From NCBI RefSeq assembly GCF_028595305.1, contig NZ_JAQQXS010000003.1, positions 248,001 through 312,000 on the forward strand: a stretch of 64,000 bases of DNA. Direction: 5' to 3'. Positions within the stretch are counted from its first letter, which is position 1; each line of letters starts with the position of its first letter. The notes below the pieces were generated by a model. That model made no database searches and was not told where the DNA came from. It worked only from the letters and a program-made list of their open reading frames with translations. The stretch is from Roseateles koreensis (GTDB lineage Bacteria; Pseudomonadota; Gammaproteobacteria; Burkholderiales; Burkholderiaceae_C). A program made the position numbers and the translations under genes. Positions 27,508 to 38,127 of this stretch are shown piece after piece.

Positions 27508-30500
27508 TTATGCCAGGTTGCGCAACTCTCGCAGCGCCACGGACACCATCGCCAAGTCCACGCCCTTGGCTTCGCCCAACTCGCTCAGCAGCCGGCCCGC
27601 GCGCTCCAGCGCTTCGCCTTTACGCTGCTCCCAGTCGCTCAAGATGTGTGGCGCTGCGCCTTGGCCGCCGTTCAGTACGTCAACGGCAATGCCGCGCTGC
27701 AAGCCGGCCAAGTCGTCCCCCAGGGCCATCTTGGCTTGTGTCTGCCAGTAGCTGTCGGCGGGCAGTGCGGCGATCTGCTGATGCAGCCGGGCCAGGCCCA
27801 GGCGTTCACCCAGGCTGGCATGCACTTCGGCCACTTCGTCCAGCGAGCGCTGGCAGGTGTCGGCGACTTCCGCAATGTCCAGCGCAGCGTACAAGCGTTC
27901 CGCCTGGGCCACCGCGTGGGCCAGCGCAGCCGGCACCCCGGCTTCGGTCCAGGCTTGCGCGGTTGCAAGCGAGGGCGCGTCCGCGAGGCGTGTGCGCATC
28001 ACGTCCACGGCTGGCGTGAATCTTGAAAAAACCTGCCCCATGGGCTCACCCAGCCTGCGTGAGCGCAGGAACCACGTCGTAGCTTGCTGACCCAGGCGCC
28101 CCAATTCTTCAATCATTTCGGCTTGGACGGCGTCTGGAACGCGGTTGTCCAGCGCCTCGATCTGCAGCCACAGCGACACATAGCCAAACACCTCACGCGT
28201 GGCCAGATAGGCGCGCACTACCTGTGCGGCTTTGCTGCCCGTGGCCTCCGTCATGCGGTGGACAAAGGTCGGCCCCACGCGGTTGAGCATGCTGTTGAGG
28301 ACGTGCGTCACGATGATTTCGCGCTTGAGCGGGTGGCGGGGAATGTAGCCCGCAAATTTCTCCCGCAGCAGGGCCGGGAAGTAGCGCTCCACTGCCGTGC
28401 CGATCCAAGCGTCTTCGGGCAGGTCGCTGGCCATCAACTCGTCAGACAGCCACATCTTGCTGTAGGCCAGCAGTACCGCCAACTCGGGGTTGCTCAGCCC
28501 GACGCCCCGCGCCTTGCGTTCTTCGATCTGTTCATCGCTGGGTAAAAATTCAATGGCACGGTTCAATTGCCCCTTGCGCTCCAGGAAGCGAATGAAGCGC
28601 GCCTGCGCATCAATCACCGACACGCCCTGGCGGCGCGCAATAGACAGCGCCTGGGTCTGGAAGTAGTTGTCGCGCAGCACCAGCCCGGCCACCTCTTCTG
28701 TCATCTGCGGCAGCAGGGTGTTGCGCTGCTTCAGCGTCATCTCACCGTCGCCCATGGCCAGGCCAAGCAAGATCTTGATGTTGACTTCGTGGTCGGAGGT
28801 GTCGACGCCTGCTGAGTTGTCGATGGCGTCGGTGTTGAGCGACACGCCGTTCAAAGCGGCTTCGATCCGCCCCCGTTGGGTGGCCCCCAGATTGCCGCCT
28901 TCGCCCACCACTTTGCAGCGCAACTCGGCGCCATCGATGCGCAGGCCGTCATTGGCGCGGTCTCCCACCTCTGCATGGGACTCCGTCGAGGCTTTGATGT
29001 ACGTGCCGATACCGCCGTTATAGAGCAGGTCGACTGGCGCCTTCAAGATCGCGCTGAGCAAATCATTCGGCGGCAAACGGTCGACGGTGATGCCTAGAGC
29101 GGCTTGGGCCTGCGGTGAAATTGGAATGGATTTCTCCGAACGCGCCCAGACCCCACCGCCAGCGGAGATCAGGCTGGCGTCGTAGTCCGTCCAGGCCGAC
29201 CGAGGCAGTTTGAACAAGCGTTCCCGCTCGGCAAACGAGAGGGCGGTGTCCGGATTTGGGTCGATGAAGACATGGCGGTGGTCAAATGCCGCCAGCAGCC
29301 GAATGTGACGCGACAGCAGCATGCCGTTGCCAAACACATCGCCCGACATATCGCCCACCCCCACCACGGTGAAGGCGGTGGTTTGGGTGTCCAACCCCAC
29401 TTCGCGGAAATGGCGTTTGACGCTCTCCCACGCGCCCCGGGCGGTGATGCCCATGGCCTTGTGGTCATAACCCACGCTGCCCCCGGAGGCGAAGGCATCG
29501 CCCAGCCAATGGCCGTATTCGGCGCTGACTGCATTGGCGTAGTCAGAGAACGTGGCCGTGCCTTTGTCCGCTGCGACCACCAGGTAGGGGTCGTCCGCAT
29601 CCTTGCGCACCACTTGGGGCGGCGGTACCACCTGGCCGGCAGACAAGTTGTCGGTCAGGTCGAGCAGCGCACGCAGATAGTCTTGGTAGCAGGCCACGCC
29701 TTCTTTCATGAAGGCCTCCCGGTCGCTGCTGGGGGGCGCCTTCTTGAGCACGAAGCCGCCCTTGCTGCCCACGGGCACGATGACGGTGTTTTTGACCATC
29801 TGCGCCTTCACCAAGCCCAGCACTTCGGTTCGGAAGTCTTCGGGGCGATCAGACCAGCGCAGCCCACCGCGCGCCACCTTACCGCCGCGCAGGTGGATGC
29901 CTTCAAAGCGGGGCGAGTAGACGAAGATTTCGTACAGCGGGCGGGGGGCGGGCAGGCCGGGTACCCGGGCGGAGTCGAACTTGAAGGAGAGAAAGGGGCG
30001 CCGCGGCCCAGCTTCACCGCTGTGGCCCGGGCCGGTGCGCCAGAAGTTGGTCCGCAAGGTTGCTTGTACCAAGGCCAGTAATTGGCGCAGCACGCGGTCG
30101 TCTTGTAGGTTGCTGACTTTTTCGAGCGCTTTTTCAATGCCGTTGACCTGGGCGGTGGCCCCTTGTTCATCGTGGCTGTCGGGGTGAAAACGCAGTTTGA
30201 ACAGGGTCACCAGCATGCGGGCGATGCGTGGGTGCGCCGCCAGGGTGGCCTCGATGGCCGATTGCGACAAGGCAAATCCGATCTGCCGCAGGTATTTGGC
30301 ATAGGCCCGCAGCACGACGATATCGTCGCAACTCAAGCCGGCACGCAGGACCAGGCGATTCAAGTCGTCGTTCTCGACTTCGCCTTTGAACACCCGGGCA
30401 AAGGTGTCCTCGAATAGACGTGAGAGCGCGTCAGGGTCGATGTCTTCCGCGGCCTGCGCCTGCAATTCGAAATCGTGGAGCGAAATTTGCACCGCCTCGG

Positions 30501-32352
30501 CATCCGCCTCGAGCGCGCCTTGGCTGCTGACGATGCGGTAGTTGGCCTCACCAAAGACCCGCACCCCCATGTGCTCCAGCATGGGCAGGCTGTCGGACAA
30601 CACCACGGCGGGGCCGTGGTGATAGACCTTGAAGCCGAGCTTGCTGGCCTGCGCACCCATCGGGCGATAGAGCGCCAGCGCGAGCGGGCTGGCGGGCGTG
30701 AGACTGGCAAATTTCAGTACATCAGGCACGGCCGCACGCGCACTGACGCGCTCGCGGTAGCCCAGTGGAAAGCCACCGGCCCAGCGCTTGTACAGCTCCA
30801 GGCCACGGGCTTCACCTTCGGCGTCGATCAAGGCGTCCCGTAACTCGTCATCCCAGCGGCGTGCAGCAGCGGCCAGCTTGGCCTCAACCTCCCGTTTGTC
30901 GTAGTGCGGCAATTCGCCGGGGGTCGTGCGCACCGTGAAGTGGATGCGGGCCAGCACGGCATTGCTCAGTTGCACATCAAACTCGGCGCTGCTGCCTTTC
31001 AAGACCGCCATCAAGATGGCCTGAAACTTGATGCGTAAATCGGTCGAATAGGCCTCGCGAGGCACATAAACCAGGCAGGAGACAAAACGCTCGAAGGGGT
31101 CGTGGCAGACGAACAGGCGCAGCCGTTGGCGCTCGCCCAAGGCCAGGATGCCCAGCGAGGTTTCAAACAATTCATCGTCCGAGATCTGAAACAGATCGTC
31201 GCGTGGGTAGGTTTCCAGGATGTGTTGCAGCGCCTTGGCCAGGTGCCCGCCGGGTGGCAAGCCTGCACGCTCGGTGATCGCCTGGGTGCGGCCGCGCAGC
31301 AGCGGCGTTTCAGACACCCGGGCGCTGTAGGCCGTTGAGGTGAAAAGCCCGATGAAGCGGTGCTCGCCGATCACCTGGCCGGCGGCGTCATAACGTTTTA
31401 TCCCCACGTAATCGGTGTAGCCTGGGCGGTGCACGGTGGAGCGCGTGTTGGCCTTGGTGATCAAGAGCATGGGTTGCTGCGCGCGGGCCATGGCACGCGC
31501 ATTGGCGGGGAGTTGAGCGAAGCTGGCCGACAGTTTTTCTTCAGTGGTTTCACGCAACAGGCCCAGCCCGCTGCCGGGCACCAGGCGCAGCGCGTCGCCA
31601 CCATCCTGGGTGATCAACTCGTGCTGGCGGTATCCCAGCAGGGTCATGTGATCGTCGGCCAGCCATTCGAGAAAGGCGCGGTTTTCGCGCACCTGCTCGG
31701 GCGGCAGGCCGGGAATGTCGCGCTCCAACTCAAGCATGGCGGTGCGCAGGGCGGTCACCATGGCTTGCCAGTCTTGCACTGCCCGCCGCACGTCGGCCAA
31801 CACTTGTTCGATCCCACTGACCAGATCGTGACGTTGCTGGCTGTCGACCAGCCGGTCTACCTCAATGTGCATCCAGGACTCGCGCTGCGTGGCTGCGCTT
31901 GTGTCTCCGGCATGCCGGGGGCGGATCGAGAGCAACTGGCCTTCAGCGTCCCGCTCCACCGCGAAGATCGGATGCACCAGCAGATGCAGGGTTAGGCCGT
32001 GACGGTTGATCTCCATCGTGGTGGTGTCCACCAGAAAGGGCATGTCGTCGTTGACGATGTCGATCACTGTGTGGCGCGAGGCCCAGCCGTGCTCGGCCAT
32101 GCTGGGGCTGAGCGCCCGCACCAGGGTCTGCCCCGGCAGGCGCCGGTCGCCCAGTTGCAGGTGGGCCAGCAAGGCTCCTAGCAGGTCTTCAGGCGTTCGG
32201 GCCTGCAGGTCCTCGGGGTCTTGGCGGGCGAAGTATTCGCGGCCAAAGCCGTCGATCATGCCTTTGTATTGCGTTGCGCTGGGGTGTTGCGCGGCCAGTG
32301 CGAGCACGGCCTCGATTCGTTCGCGCTGAAGCAGGTCTTGTGGATCAGTCAT
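27508..32352 (-). CDS. NAD-specific glutamate dehydrogenase, large (180 kDa) class
   Basis: A 1614-residue protein, the size of the L_180 NAD-GDH class (GdhB of Pseudomonas). It converts glutamate to 2-oxoglutarate with NAD. The N-terminal half (~1-700) carries the regulatory ACT-like modules. The catalytic domain has GGLRWSDRPEDFRTEVLGLVKAQMVKNTVIVPVGSKGGFVLKK (glutamate and lysine site) and the NAD fold with VVGEGGNLGATQRGRIE and ILLGLAM. The C-terminal ~350 residues form the helical tail typical of the class. The reading frame is uninterrupted. It is separated from the next gene by 187 bp. Confidence 0.95.
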   Translation of the reverse strand: MTDPQDLLQRERIEAVLALAAQHPSATQYKGMIDGFGREYFARQDPEDLQARTPEDLLGALLAHLQLGDRRLPGQTLVRALSPSMAEHGWASRHTVIDIVNDDMPFLVDTTTMEINRHGLTLHLLVHPIFAVERDAEGQLLSIRPRHAGDTSAATQRESWMHIEVDRLVDSQQRHDLVSGIEQVLADVRRAVQDWQAMVTALRTAMLELERDIPGLPPEQVRENRAFLEWLADDHMTLLGYRQHELITQDGGDALRLVPGSGLGLLRETTEEKLSASFAQLPANARAMARAQQPMLLITKANTRSTVHRPGYTDYVGIKRYDAAGQVIGEHRFIGLFTSTAYSARVSETPLLRGRTQAITERAGLPPGGHLAKALQHILETYPRDDLFQISDDELFETSLGILALGERQRLRLFVCHDPFERFVSCLVYVPREAYSTDLRIKFQAILMAVLKGSSAEFDVQLSNAVLARIHFTVRTTPGELPHYDKREVEAKLAAAARRWDDELRDALIDAEGEARGLELYKRWAGGFPLGYRERVSARAAVPDVLKFASLTPASPLALALYRPMGAQASKLGFKVYHHGPAVVLSDSLPMLEHMGVRVFGEANYRIVSSQGALEADAEAVQISLHDFELQAQAAEDIDPDALSRLFEDTFARVFKGEVENDDLNRLVLRAGLSCDDIVVLRAYAKYLRQIGFALSQSAIEATLAAHPRIARMLVTLFKLRFHPDSHDEQGATAQVNGIEKALEKVSNLQDDRVLRQLLALVQATLRTNFWRTGPGHSGEAGPRRPFLSFKFDSARVPGLPAPRPLYEIFVYSPRFEGIHLRGGKVARGGLRWSDRPEDFRTEVLGLVKAQMVKNTVIVPVGSKGGFVLKKAPPSSDREAFMKEGVACYQDYLRALLDLTDNLSAGQVVPPPQVVRKDADDPYLVVAADKGTATFSDYANAVSAEYGHWLGDAFASGGSVGYDHKAMGITARGAWESVKRHFREVGLDTQTTAFTVVGVGDMSGDVFGNGMLLSRHIRLLAAFDHRHVFIDPNPDTALSFAERERLFKLPRSAWTDYDASLISAGGGVWARSEKSIPISPQAQAALGITVDRLPPNDLLSAILKAPVDLLYNGGIGTYIKASTESHAEVGDRANDGLRIDGAELRCKVVGEGGNLGATQRGRIEAALNGVSLNTDAIDNSAGVDTSDHEVNIKILLGLAMGDGEMTLKQRNTLLPQMTEEVAGLVLRDNYFQTQALSIARRQGVSVIDAQARFIRFLERKGQLNRAIEFLPSDEQIEERKARGVGLSNPELAVLLAYSKMWLSDELMASDLPEDAWIGTAVERYFPALLREKFAGYIPRHPLKREIIVTHVLNSMLNRVGPTFVHRMTEATGSKAAQVVRAYLATREVFGYVSLWLQIEALDNRVPDAVQAEMIEELGRLGQQATTWFLRSRRLGEPMGQVFSRFTPAVDVMRTRLADAPSLATAQAWTEAGVPAALAHAVAQAERLYAALDIAEVADTCQRSLDEVAEVHASLGERLGLARLHQQIAALPADSYWQTQAKMALGDDLAGLQRGIAVDVLNGGQGAAPHILSDWEQRKGEALERAGRLLSELGEAKGVDLAMVSVALRELRNLA

Positions 32353-32545
32353 CGCTCAGGTCTCCTTGTAAATCGGAGTGTGCCTCATGCGAGGAGAGGT
32401 GTCTTGAGGGTTTTCGGCCTCGAATTCCCTCCCCATGTGCCCCACCGCGGGCCGCATTTGCAGGCAAGGCCGTGCGGGCGGCGTCCAATGCACCATAGCG
32501 ATTTACAGTAAGGGACTCGACACTTGAAATATCTGGAGTACCGCC

Positions 32546-33247
32546 ATGGGCGCACAGTGGAAAGCAAAACATAAAGATCTGGCCGCCAATGCGCGAGGCC
32601 GATTGTTCGGCAAGCTCAGCAAAGAATTGATGGTGGCCGCCCGCAACGGCGCCGACCCCGACTTGAACCCCCGCCTGCGCATGGTGATGGAGGCCGCGCG
32701 CAAAGTGTCCATGCCGCGTGAAACCCTGGAGCGCGCCGTCAAGAAAGGCGCAGGCCTGCTCGGTGATGCGGTGCATTTCGAGCACGTCACGTATGAGGGT
32801 TATGCCCCGCACCGGGTGCCCGTGATCGTGGAGTGCCTGACCGACAACGTCAATCGCACGGTGTCTGAAATCCGGGTGCTGTTCCGCAAAGGCCACCTCG
32901 GTTCGGCCGGCTCGGTGGCCTGGGAGTTCGACCGCTTGGGCCTCATCGAGGCGGCGCCCAGCCGCCCCGGCGTCGACCCTGAAGAAGCCGCCATCGAGGC
33001 CGGCGCGCAAGATGTGCAGGCCGGCGAAGAGGGGGATTCCTTGTTCCTCACCGATCCCCATGACCTGGATCTGGTCAGTCGGGCCTTGCCGGACCTGGGC
33101 TTCACCGTGCATTCGGCCAAGCTGGGCTACCGCCCCAAATCAACGGTGAACTTGAGCGCCGCCGATCTGGAGGAAGTTGAAGCATTCCTTGCCGCCATCG
33201 ATGCCAACGACGACGTGCAAGAGGTGTACGTCGGCTTGGGAGACTGA
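32546..33247 (+). CDS. YebC/PmpR-family DNA-binding regulator or translation factor
   Basis: A 233-residue YebC-like protein. The start [28 protein letters not shown] resembles the AGHSKW...KRGK..TK..KEI start of classic YebC but with MGAQWKAK, the YebC_I-type paralogue seen in proteobacteria. Later parts are [29 protein letters not shown], and [28 protein letters not shown]. Members act as transcription regulators, and recent work assigns some to ribosome rescue at proline stretches. It is convergent with the acyltransferase gene 6 bp away. Confidence 0.92.
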   Translation: MGAQWKAKHKDLAANARGRLFGKLSKELMVAARNGADPDLNPRLRMVMEAARKVSMPRETLERAVKKGAGLLGDAVHFEHVTYEGYAPHRVPVIVECLTDNVNRTVSEIRVLFRKGHLGSAGSVAWEFDRLGLIEAAPSRPGVDPEEAAIEAGAQDVQAGEEGDSLFLTDPHDLDLVSRALPDLGFTVHSAKLGYRPKSTVNLSAADLEEVEAFLAAIDANDDVQEVYVGLGD

Positions 33248-33253
33248 GCGGGC

Positions 33254-34477
33254 TCAGTTGCAGCGGGGCATCTTGGGCATGCCGCCCTGGCAGTTCAAGG
33301 TGCCCACGGCTTGATTGGCCGGGCGGGCCTTGCCCGGAAACTGCCGATCACGCCAGCGCATGAATGGCTGCTCCACCCCGTGGTGGAGCAGGGCGCCAAT
33401 GAGCAGGCTGACGAGCAGGATGAGGCCCAGCGTCCACAGCGATTGGCGGTCAGGCCCGCCCATGCCGCGCAAGGCATCGCGCAGCACAAAGATCACTGCC
33501 TTGTGCGACAAATATATGGCGTAGGACCAAAGGGCGATCGACCGGGCGCCCGGTAGGCGCAGCCGCGCCAGGCTGCTGCGCGGGCTCAAAGCCGCTATCA
33601 CGAGCCCCGCAAAAGACAGGGCCACCAGCGAGTAGCCCCAGGCTGTCATGGCAAAGCCATAGCCATAGCCGTCGATGTAGTAGAAATGCACCAGCGCGTA
33701 GGCCATGGCGGCGCAGGCCAACCCGCCCACGACGAGCATGGCTTGGCCCTGTGCTTGCACGGCCGCCCAAGCTTTGGGATGAAAGTTCTTCAACGTGGCG
33801 ATTGCGATGCCGGGCAAAAACTCATCGGCCCGGGCCACAGTGGCGTAGTAAATGTTGGGGTGGTAGCCCATCACGGCGTTGCCTGCCTCCAGGCCATAAC
33901 GGGCCCAAAGCACGGCGCGAGCCCAAACGCCCAGGCCCATCAAACCCAGCAGCAGCAGCCAAGCCCAAGCCATGCCCGTACGCCGCAGGTTCAGTCGCCA
34001 AACCAGCAAGACGGCGGCAGGCAAGACGAGGTAGAACTGCTCTTCCGCGCACAGCGACCAGGCGTGCGAGAAGGCCGTGCCCGGCTGCAATTGCCAATTC
34101 TGGGTGAAGGTGAGAAAGCGCCACAAGGCCGGCGGTGTTTTGCCGCCCATGAAGGCCGGAAACATGAAGTAGGCCGCCAGCACGACGTAGAAGACGGGCA
34201 GGGTGCGCAGGGCGCGCCGTGCGTAAAAGGTTGTCAGTGACAGCGGTTGGCCCCGGACGCGTGCCGAGAAAATGGCGTTGGCGATCAGGTAGCCGCTCAG
34301 CACGAAAAACAGGTCAACACCGACCCAGCCAATCTGCCCGACCCACCCGAAGGTGGCCTGCCCGCTGCCAAAGAGTTGGTAGTGGTGGGCAAAAACCAGG
34401 GTGATGGCGAGGGCCCGTAGCGTGTCGAGGCCAGCCAGCCGATCTGGCTGGGGCGAGAAAGGCAAGGGGAGCGACAT
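33254..34477 (-). CDS. Acyltransferase 3 (OafA/YrhL-like) membrane protein
   Basis: A 407-residue membrane protein with about ten hydrophobic segments. The N-terminal motif LDTLRALAITLVFAHH carries the catalytic His of the acyltransferase-3 family, and RALRTLPVFYVVLA and FSHAWSLCAEEQFYLVLP (the SL..E motif) follow. These enzymes O-acylate surface sugars such as O-antigen, peptidoglycan or exopolysaccharide. No polysaccharide gene cluster is adjacent. A cysteine-containing C-terminal tail (NCQGGMPKMPRCN) is unusual. Confidence 0.9.
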   Translation of the reverse strand: MSLPLPFSPQPDRLAGLDTLRALAITLVFAHHYQLFGSGQATFGWVGQIGWVGVDLFFVLSGYLIANAIFSARVRGQPLSLTTFYARRALRTLPVFYVVLAAYFMFPAFMGGKTPPALWRFLTFTQNWQLQPGTAFSHAWSLCAEEQFYLVLPAAVLLVWRLNLRRTGMAWAWLLLLGLMGLGVWARAVLWARYGLEAGNAVMGYHPNIYYATVARADEFLPGIAIATLKNFHPKAWAAVQAQGQAMLVVGGLACAAMAYALVHFYYIDGYGYGFAMTAWGYSLVALSFAGLVIAALSPRSSLARLRLPGARSIALWSYAIYLSHKAVIFVLRDALRGMGGPDRQSLWTLGLILLVSLLIGALLHHGVEQPFMRWRDRQFPGKARPANQAVGTLNCQGGMPKMPRCN

Positions 34478-34564
34478 GGGGGATGGCTTTAGCGGCGGAG
34501 CGAGCCGCGCATCATGCCATCGTCTGTCGCGTCCGCCCCTGCTTTGACGCTTGACGCTTGGCGC

Positions 34565-36238
34565 TCAGTCCAGCACGGCACCCGTGCTGGCGCTGGAGGC
34601 ATTTTTGGCAAACTTGGCCAGTACGCCGCGGGTGTAGCGCGGCTTGGGTTGCACCCAAGTGGCGCGGCGCTGGGCAATCTCGGCCTCGCTAACGTTCAAT
34701 TGCAGCAGCAATTGATGCGCGTCGATGGTGATGGAGTCGCCTTCTTGCACCAGTGCAATCAGGCCGCCTTCGAAGGCTTCGGGGGCGACGTGGCCGACCA
34801 CCATGCCCCAGGTGCCGCCAGAGAATCGGCCGTCGGTGACCAGCCCCACGCTTTCGCCCAGGCCCTGGCCGATCAGCGCGCCGGTAGGGGCGAGCATCTC
34901 GGGCATGCCGGGGCCACCCTTGGGGCCGAGGTAGCGCAGCACCATCACGTCGCCGGCGACGATTTTGTTGGCCATGATGGCGGCCAGGGCAGATTGCTCG
35001 TCGTCGAACACCCGCGCCGGGCCGGTCATTACCGGGCTTTTCAGGCCGGTGATCTTGGCCACGCAGCCTTCGGGCGAGAGGTTGCCCTTCAGGATGGCGA
35101 GGTGGCCCTCGGCGTAGATGGGATCGGTGATGTCATGGATCACGTCTTGATCGGCGCGTGGCGAATCAGGGATGTCCGCCAGGTTTTCAGCCACCGTCTT
35201 GCCAGTGATGGTGATGCAGTCGCCATTCAAGAGGCCAGCCTTCAGCAAGATCTTCATGACTTGCGGAATGCCGCCAGCACGGTGCAGATCCACGGCCAGG
35301 TACTGTCCGCTGGGCTTGAGGTTGCACAGCACGGGGGTGCGGCGGCGCACGCGCTCGAAGTCGTCGATGCTCCATTCCACCTCCGCTGCGTGGGCGATGG
35401 CCAGGAAGTGCAGCACCGCGTTGGTCGAGCCGCCAGTGGCCATGATGACGGCCACGGCATTCTCGATCGCCTGCTTGGTGACGATGTCGCGTGGCTTCAG
35501 GTCGGCCTTGACGGCCTCTACCAGCACGCGGGCGGCCTCTTGGGTCGAGGTGATTTTTTCTTCATGCACATTGGCCTGGGTGCTGGAGTAGGGCAGGGAG
35601 ATGCCCAGCGCCTCGAAGGCCGAACTCATGGTATTGGCGGTGTACATGCCGCCGCAGGAGCCGCTGCCGGGGATGGCCTTGCGCTCGATGTTGCAGAAGT
35701 CTTCTTCGCTCATCTTGCCGGCGCTGAACTGACCCACAGCCTCGAACACGCTGACGATGTTGAGGTCTTGCCCCTTGTAATGGCCCGGCAGGATGGTGCC
35801 GCCATAGACGTAGATGGAAGGCACATTGGCGCGCAGCATGCCCATCAGGCCGCCGGGCATGTTTTTGTCGCAGCCACCGATGACCAGAACGCCGTCCATC
35901 CACTGACCGCCAACGCAGGTCTCCACGCAGTCGGAGATCACCTCGCGCGAGACCAGCGAGTACTTCATGCCCTCGGTGCCCATGGCCATGCCGTCGGAGA
36001 TGGTGGGGGTGCCGAAGATCTGCGGGTTGGCGCCGGCGGCCTTCAGGCCCTCAACGGCGGCGTCGGCCAGCACTTGCAGGCCCGAGTTGCAAGGTGTGAT
36101 GGTGGAGTGGCCGTTGGCCACGCCGATCATGGGCTTGCCGAAGTCATTTTCCTGGTAACCCAGGGCGTAGTACATGGAACGGTTGGGCGCGCGGGCAACG
36201 CCTTCGGTGATGTTTTTGGAGCGGCGGTTGAAGCTCAT
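34565..36238 (-). CDS. ilvD: Dihydroxy-acid dehydratase
   Basis: A 557-residue dehydratase of the IlvD/Edd family in the branched-chain amino acid pathway. Three iron-sulfur cysteines are visible: [19 protein letters not shown] and [15 protein letters not shown]. Also present are the [27 protein letters not shown], and [17 protein letters not shown] motifs. The start is at MSFNRRSKN, which matches the usual N-terminus; an upstream in-frame ATG lies in the intergenic region shared with the lysR gene. Divergently transcribed from a LysR regulator. Confidence 0.96.
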   Translation of the reverse strand: MSFNRRSKNITEGVARAPNRSMYYALGYQENDFGKPMIGVANGHSTITPCNSGLQVLADAAVEGLKAAGANPQIFGTPTISDGMAMGTEGMKYSLVSREVISDCVETCVGGQWMDGVLVIGGCDKNMPGGLMGMLRANVPSIYVYGGTILPGHYKGQDLNIVSVFEAVGQFSAGKMSEEDFCNIERKAIPGSGSCGGMYTANTMSSAFEALGISLPYSSTQANVHEEKITSTQEAARVLVEAVKADLKPRDIVTKQAIENAVAVIMATGGSTNAVLHFLAIAHAAEVEWSIDDFERVRRRTPVLCNLKPSGQYLAVDLHRAGGIPQVMKILLKAGLLNGDCITITGKTVAENLADIPDSPRADQDVIHDITDPIYAEGHLAILKGNLSPEGCVAKITGLKSPVMTGPARVFDDEQSALAAIMANKIVAGDVMVLRYLGPKGGPGMPEMLAPTGALIGQGLGESVGLVTDGRFSGGTWGMVVGHVAPEAFEGGLIALVQEGDSITIDAHQLLLQLNVSEAEIAQRRATWVQPKPRYTRGVLAKFAKNASSASTGAVLD

Positions 36239-36343
36239 CGGGTGTCCTTGGTGTTGCGGGGTCAACGTGGCACCGAGTATCCGTGTTGCTTGTTTTTTGT
36301 TCAAATATATTATTCATGTTCTATCGATTTGTTTGGTGTATCA
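36239..36343. promoter_or_regulatory. Shared divergent promoter region, ilvD and lysR-type gene
   Basis: The 105-bp gap between the two start codons has an AT-rich core (about 36288-36340). Divergent gene pairs of this kind are usually controlled by the LysR product binding in the gap, but no clear T-N11-A inverted repeat could be assigned by eye. Confidence 0.4.
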
Positions 36344-37258
36344 ATGATCGAGTTACGACCCTTGCGCCAGTTTGTTGCCGTGGCCGAGGAATTGCACTTC
36401 GGGCGCGCAGCCCGGCGCCTGCACATGACCCAGCCGCCCTTGACCCTGGCGATCCAGAAACTGGAGGCGGACATGGCGGTGCAACTGTTCGAGCGCAGCA
36501 GCCGCACAGTGACGCTGACACCTGCGGGCGCGGCGCTCCTGCCCCAGGCGCAGGCGCTGCTGGCCCAGGCCAGCGCCTTGCCCGGCGTGGTGCAGGCGGC
36601 GGCCAAGGGCGAGAGCGGGCGCCTGCGCTTGGGCTTTGTGTCGACGGTGGGCTATGGTGAGTTGCCGCGCTGGCTGCGGGACTTTCGGGAGTGCTTTCCG
36701 GACATCGCTTTGACCTTGCGTGAGTCGACCCTGGATGTGCAATTGCAAGCCTTCGATCGCGATGAGTTGGACGCGGGCTTCATCATCCACGCCCCGGGCG
36801 CTGTGCCACCGGGGTTTGAGGCCTGCACGGTCGCCAGTGAGCCCTTGGTGCTGGCCCTGAGCGCCGATTCGCAACTGGCGGGCCACCGGCGTTTGAGCCT
36901 GGTCCAGGTGGCGGGTGAGCCGCTGGTGATTTTTCCGCGTGAAATCGCGCCCTCTTTGTTTGATGCCATCCTGGCCGTGTACCGGACGCAGGGTGTGGCT
37001 GCGGGCATCGTGCAGGAGGCGATTCAGATGCAGACCATCGTGAACCTCGTCTCCGCCGGCATGGGCCTAGCCTGGGTACCGGCCAGCGTGCAGAGTTTTC
37101 AGCGGCCCGGCGTGGTTTACAAACCCGTGCAGGGCGCCGTGCCCATCTGTGAGACTAGCTTGATCTGGCGCCGCACTGCCGCGCCTGCGGTGTTGCGCTT
37201 TGTTGCCCATGTTCAGCAGGCGGTGGGGCTTGGGGGCGGCACCATCCACTCGCTATGA
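36344..37258 (+). CDS. LysR-family transcriptional regulator
   Basis: A 304-residue LysR protein. The N-terminal winged HTH is MIELRPLRQFVAVAEELHFGRAARRLHMTQPPLTLAIQKLE; the rest is the periplasmic-binding-like effector domain (ESGRLRLGFVSTVGYGELP, and MGLAWVPASVQSF near the end). It starts 105 bp from ilvD in the opposite direction and could regulate it; the effector is unknown. An unbroken frame continues upstream through the antisense of ilvD, but the LysR fold begins at this ATG. Confidence 0.93.
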   Translation: MIELRPLRQFVAVAEELHFGRAARRLHMTQPPLTLAIQKLEADMAVQLFERSSRTVTLTPAGAALLPQAQALLAQASALPGVVQAAAKGESGRLRLGFVSTVGYGELPRWLRDFRECFPDIALTLRESTLDVQLQAFDRDELDAGFIIHAPGAVPPGFEACTVASEPLVLALSADSQLAGHRRLSLVQVAGEPLVIFPREIAPSLFDAILAVYRTQGVAAGIVQEAIQMQTIVNLVSAGMGLAWVPASVQSFQRPGVVYKPVQGAVPICETSLIWRRTAAPAVLRFVAHVQQAVGLGGGTIHSL

Positions 37259-37323
37259 TGCCCGCCTTGTGCTCGCCGCCTGTGCTGCGCGGGCGCTGAA
37301 ATTTTTTGCTCAGGATTGCCACC

Positions 37324-38124
37324 ATGTGGGTTCACCCCCAGTTCGACCCCATTGCCCTCCGGCTTGGCCCTTTGGCCATTCATTGGTATGGGCTGACTTA
37401 CCTTGCCGCCTTCGGCATGTTTCTTTGGCTGGCGAACAAGCGTGTCGCCCAAACGCAATGGGCCAACGCTGGCTGGAGCCGCCGGGATGTGGATGACATC
37501 CTGTTCTTTGGCGTGCTGGGCGTGGTGCTGGGGGGCCGGCTGGGCTACGTGCTGTTTTACAAGCCCGACTACTACCTCCACAACCTGAGCGAAGTATTTG
37601 CGGTGTGGAAGGGTGGCATGGCTTTCCACGGGGGCTTGCTGGGCGTTATCTTGGCCATGGCCTTGTTTGCCAAGCTGCGCGGCCGCAAGTTCTTTGAGGT
37701 GACTGACCTGATTGCCCCTTGCGTGCCCACCGGCTTGGCCGCTGGCCGCGTGGGTAACTTCATCAACGGTGAGCTGTGGGGGCGCGTGGCGGATCCCAGT
37801 TTGCCCTGGGCCATGGTGTTTCCGCAATCGGGCACGCTGGTGCCGCGCCACCCCTCGCAAATCTATCAATTCCTGGGGGAAGGCCTCGCGCTGGCGCTGC
37901 TGCTGTGGTTGTATTCCCGTAAGCCACGTGCCACGGGAATGGTGTCGGGCATGTTCTTGATCGGCTATGGCTGCTTCCGCTTTGCGGCGGAGTACTTCCG
38001 CGAGCCTGATGATTTTCTGGGCTTGCGGGCGCTCAACCTGAGTCAGGGACAATGGCTGTCTCTGCCCATGATCGCTGCGGGTATTGCCATTTGGCTGTAC
38101 GCGAACCAGCGTCAGAAAAACTAA
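37324..38124 (+). CDS. lgt: Phosphatidylglycerol-prolipoprotein diacylglyceryl transferase
   Basis: A 266-residue membrane enzyme with about seven TM segments. The Lgt signature [14 protein letters not shown] is present, with HGGLLG upstream (the catalytic His region) and [13 protein letters not shown] downstream. It attaches diacylglycerol to the lipobox cysteine of prolipoproteins, the first step of lipoprotein maturation. Start at MWVHPQFDP; 3 bp separate it from dnaQ, so the two are co-transcribed. Confidence 0.96.
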   Translation: MWVHPQFDPIALRLGPLAIHWYGLTYLAAFGMFLWLANKRVAQTQWANAGWSRRDVDDILFFGVLGVVLGGRLGYVLFYKPDYYLHNLSEVFAVWKGGMAFHGGLLGVILAMALFAKLRGRKFFEVTDLIAPCVPTGLAAGRVGNFINGELWGRVADPSLPWAMVFPQSGTLVPRHPSQIYQFLGEGLALALLLWLYSRKPRATGMVSGMFLIGYGCFRFAAEYFREPDDFLGLRALNLSQGQWLSLPMIAAGIAIWLYANQRQKN

Positions 38125-38127
38125 GTT

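Noticed and set aside
34514-36343. Long plus-strand reading frame antisense to ilvD, in frame with the LysR gene
   Set aside because: Its translation has no family character and is the mirror of ilvD in GC-rich DNA; the LysR fold begins exactly at ATG 36344.
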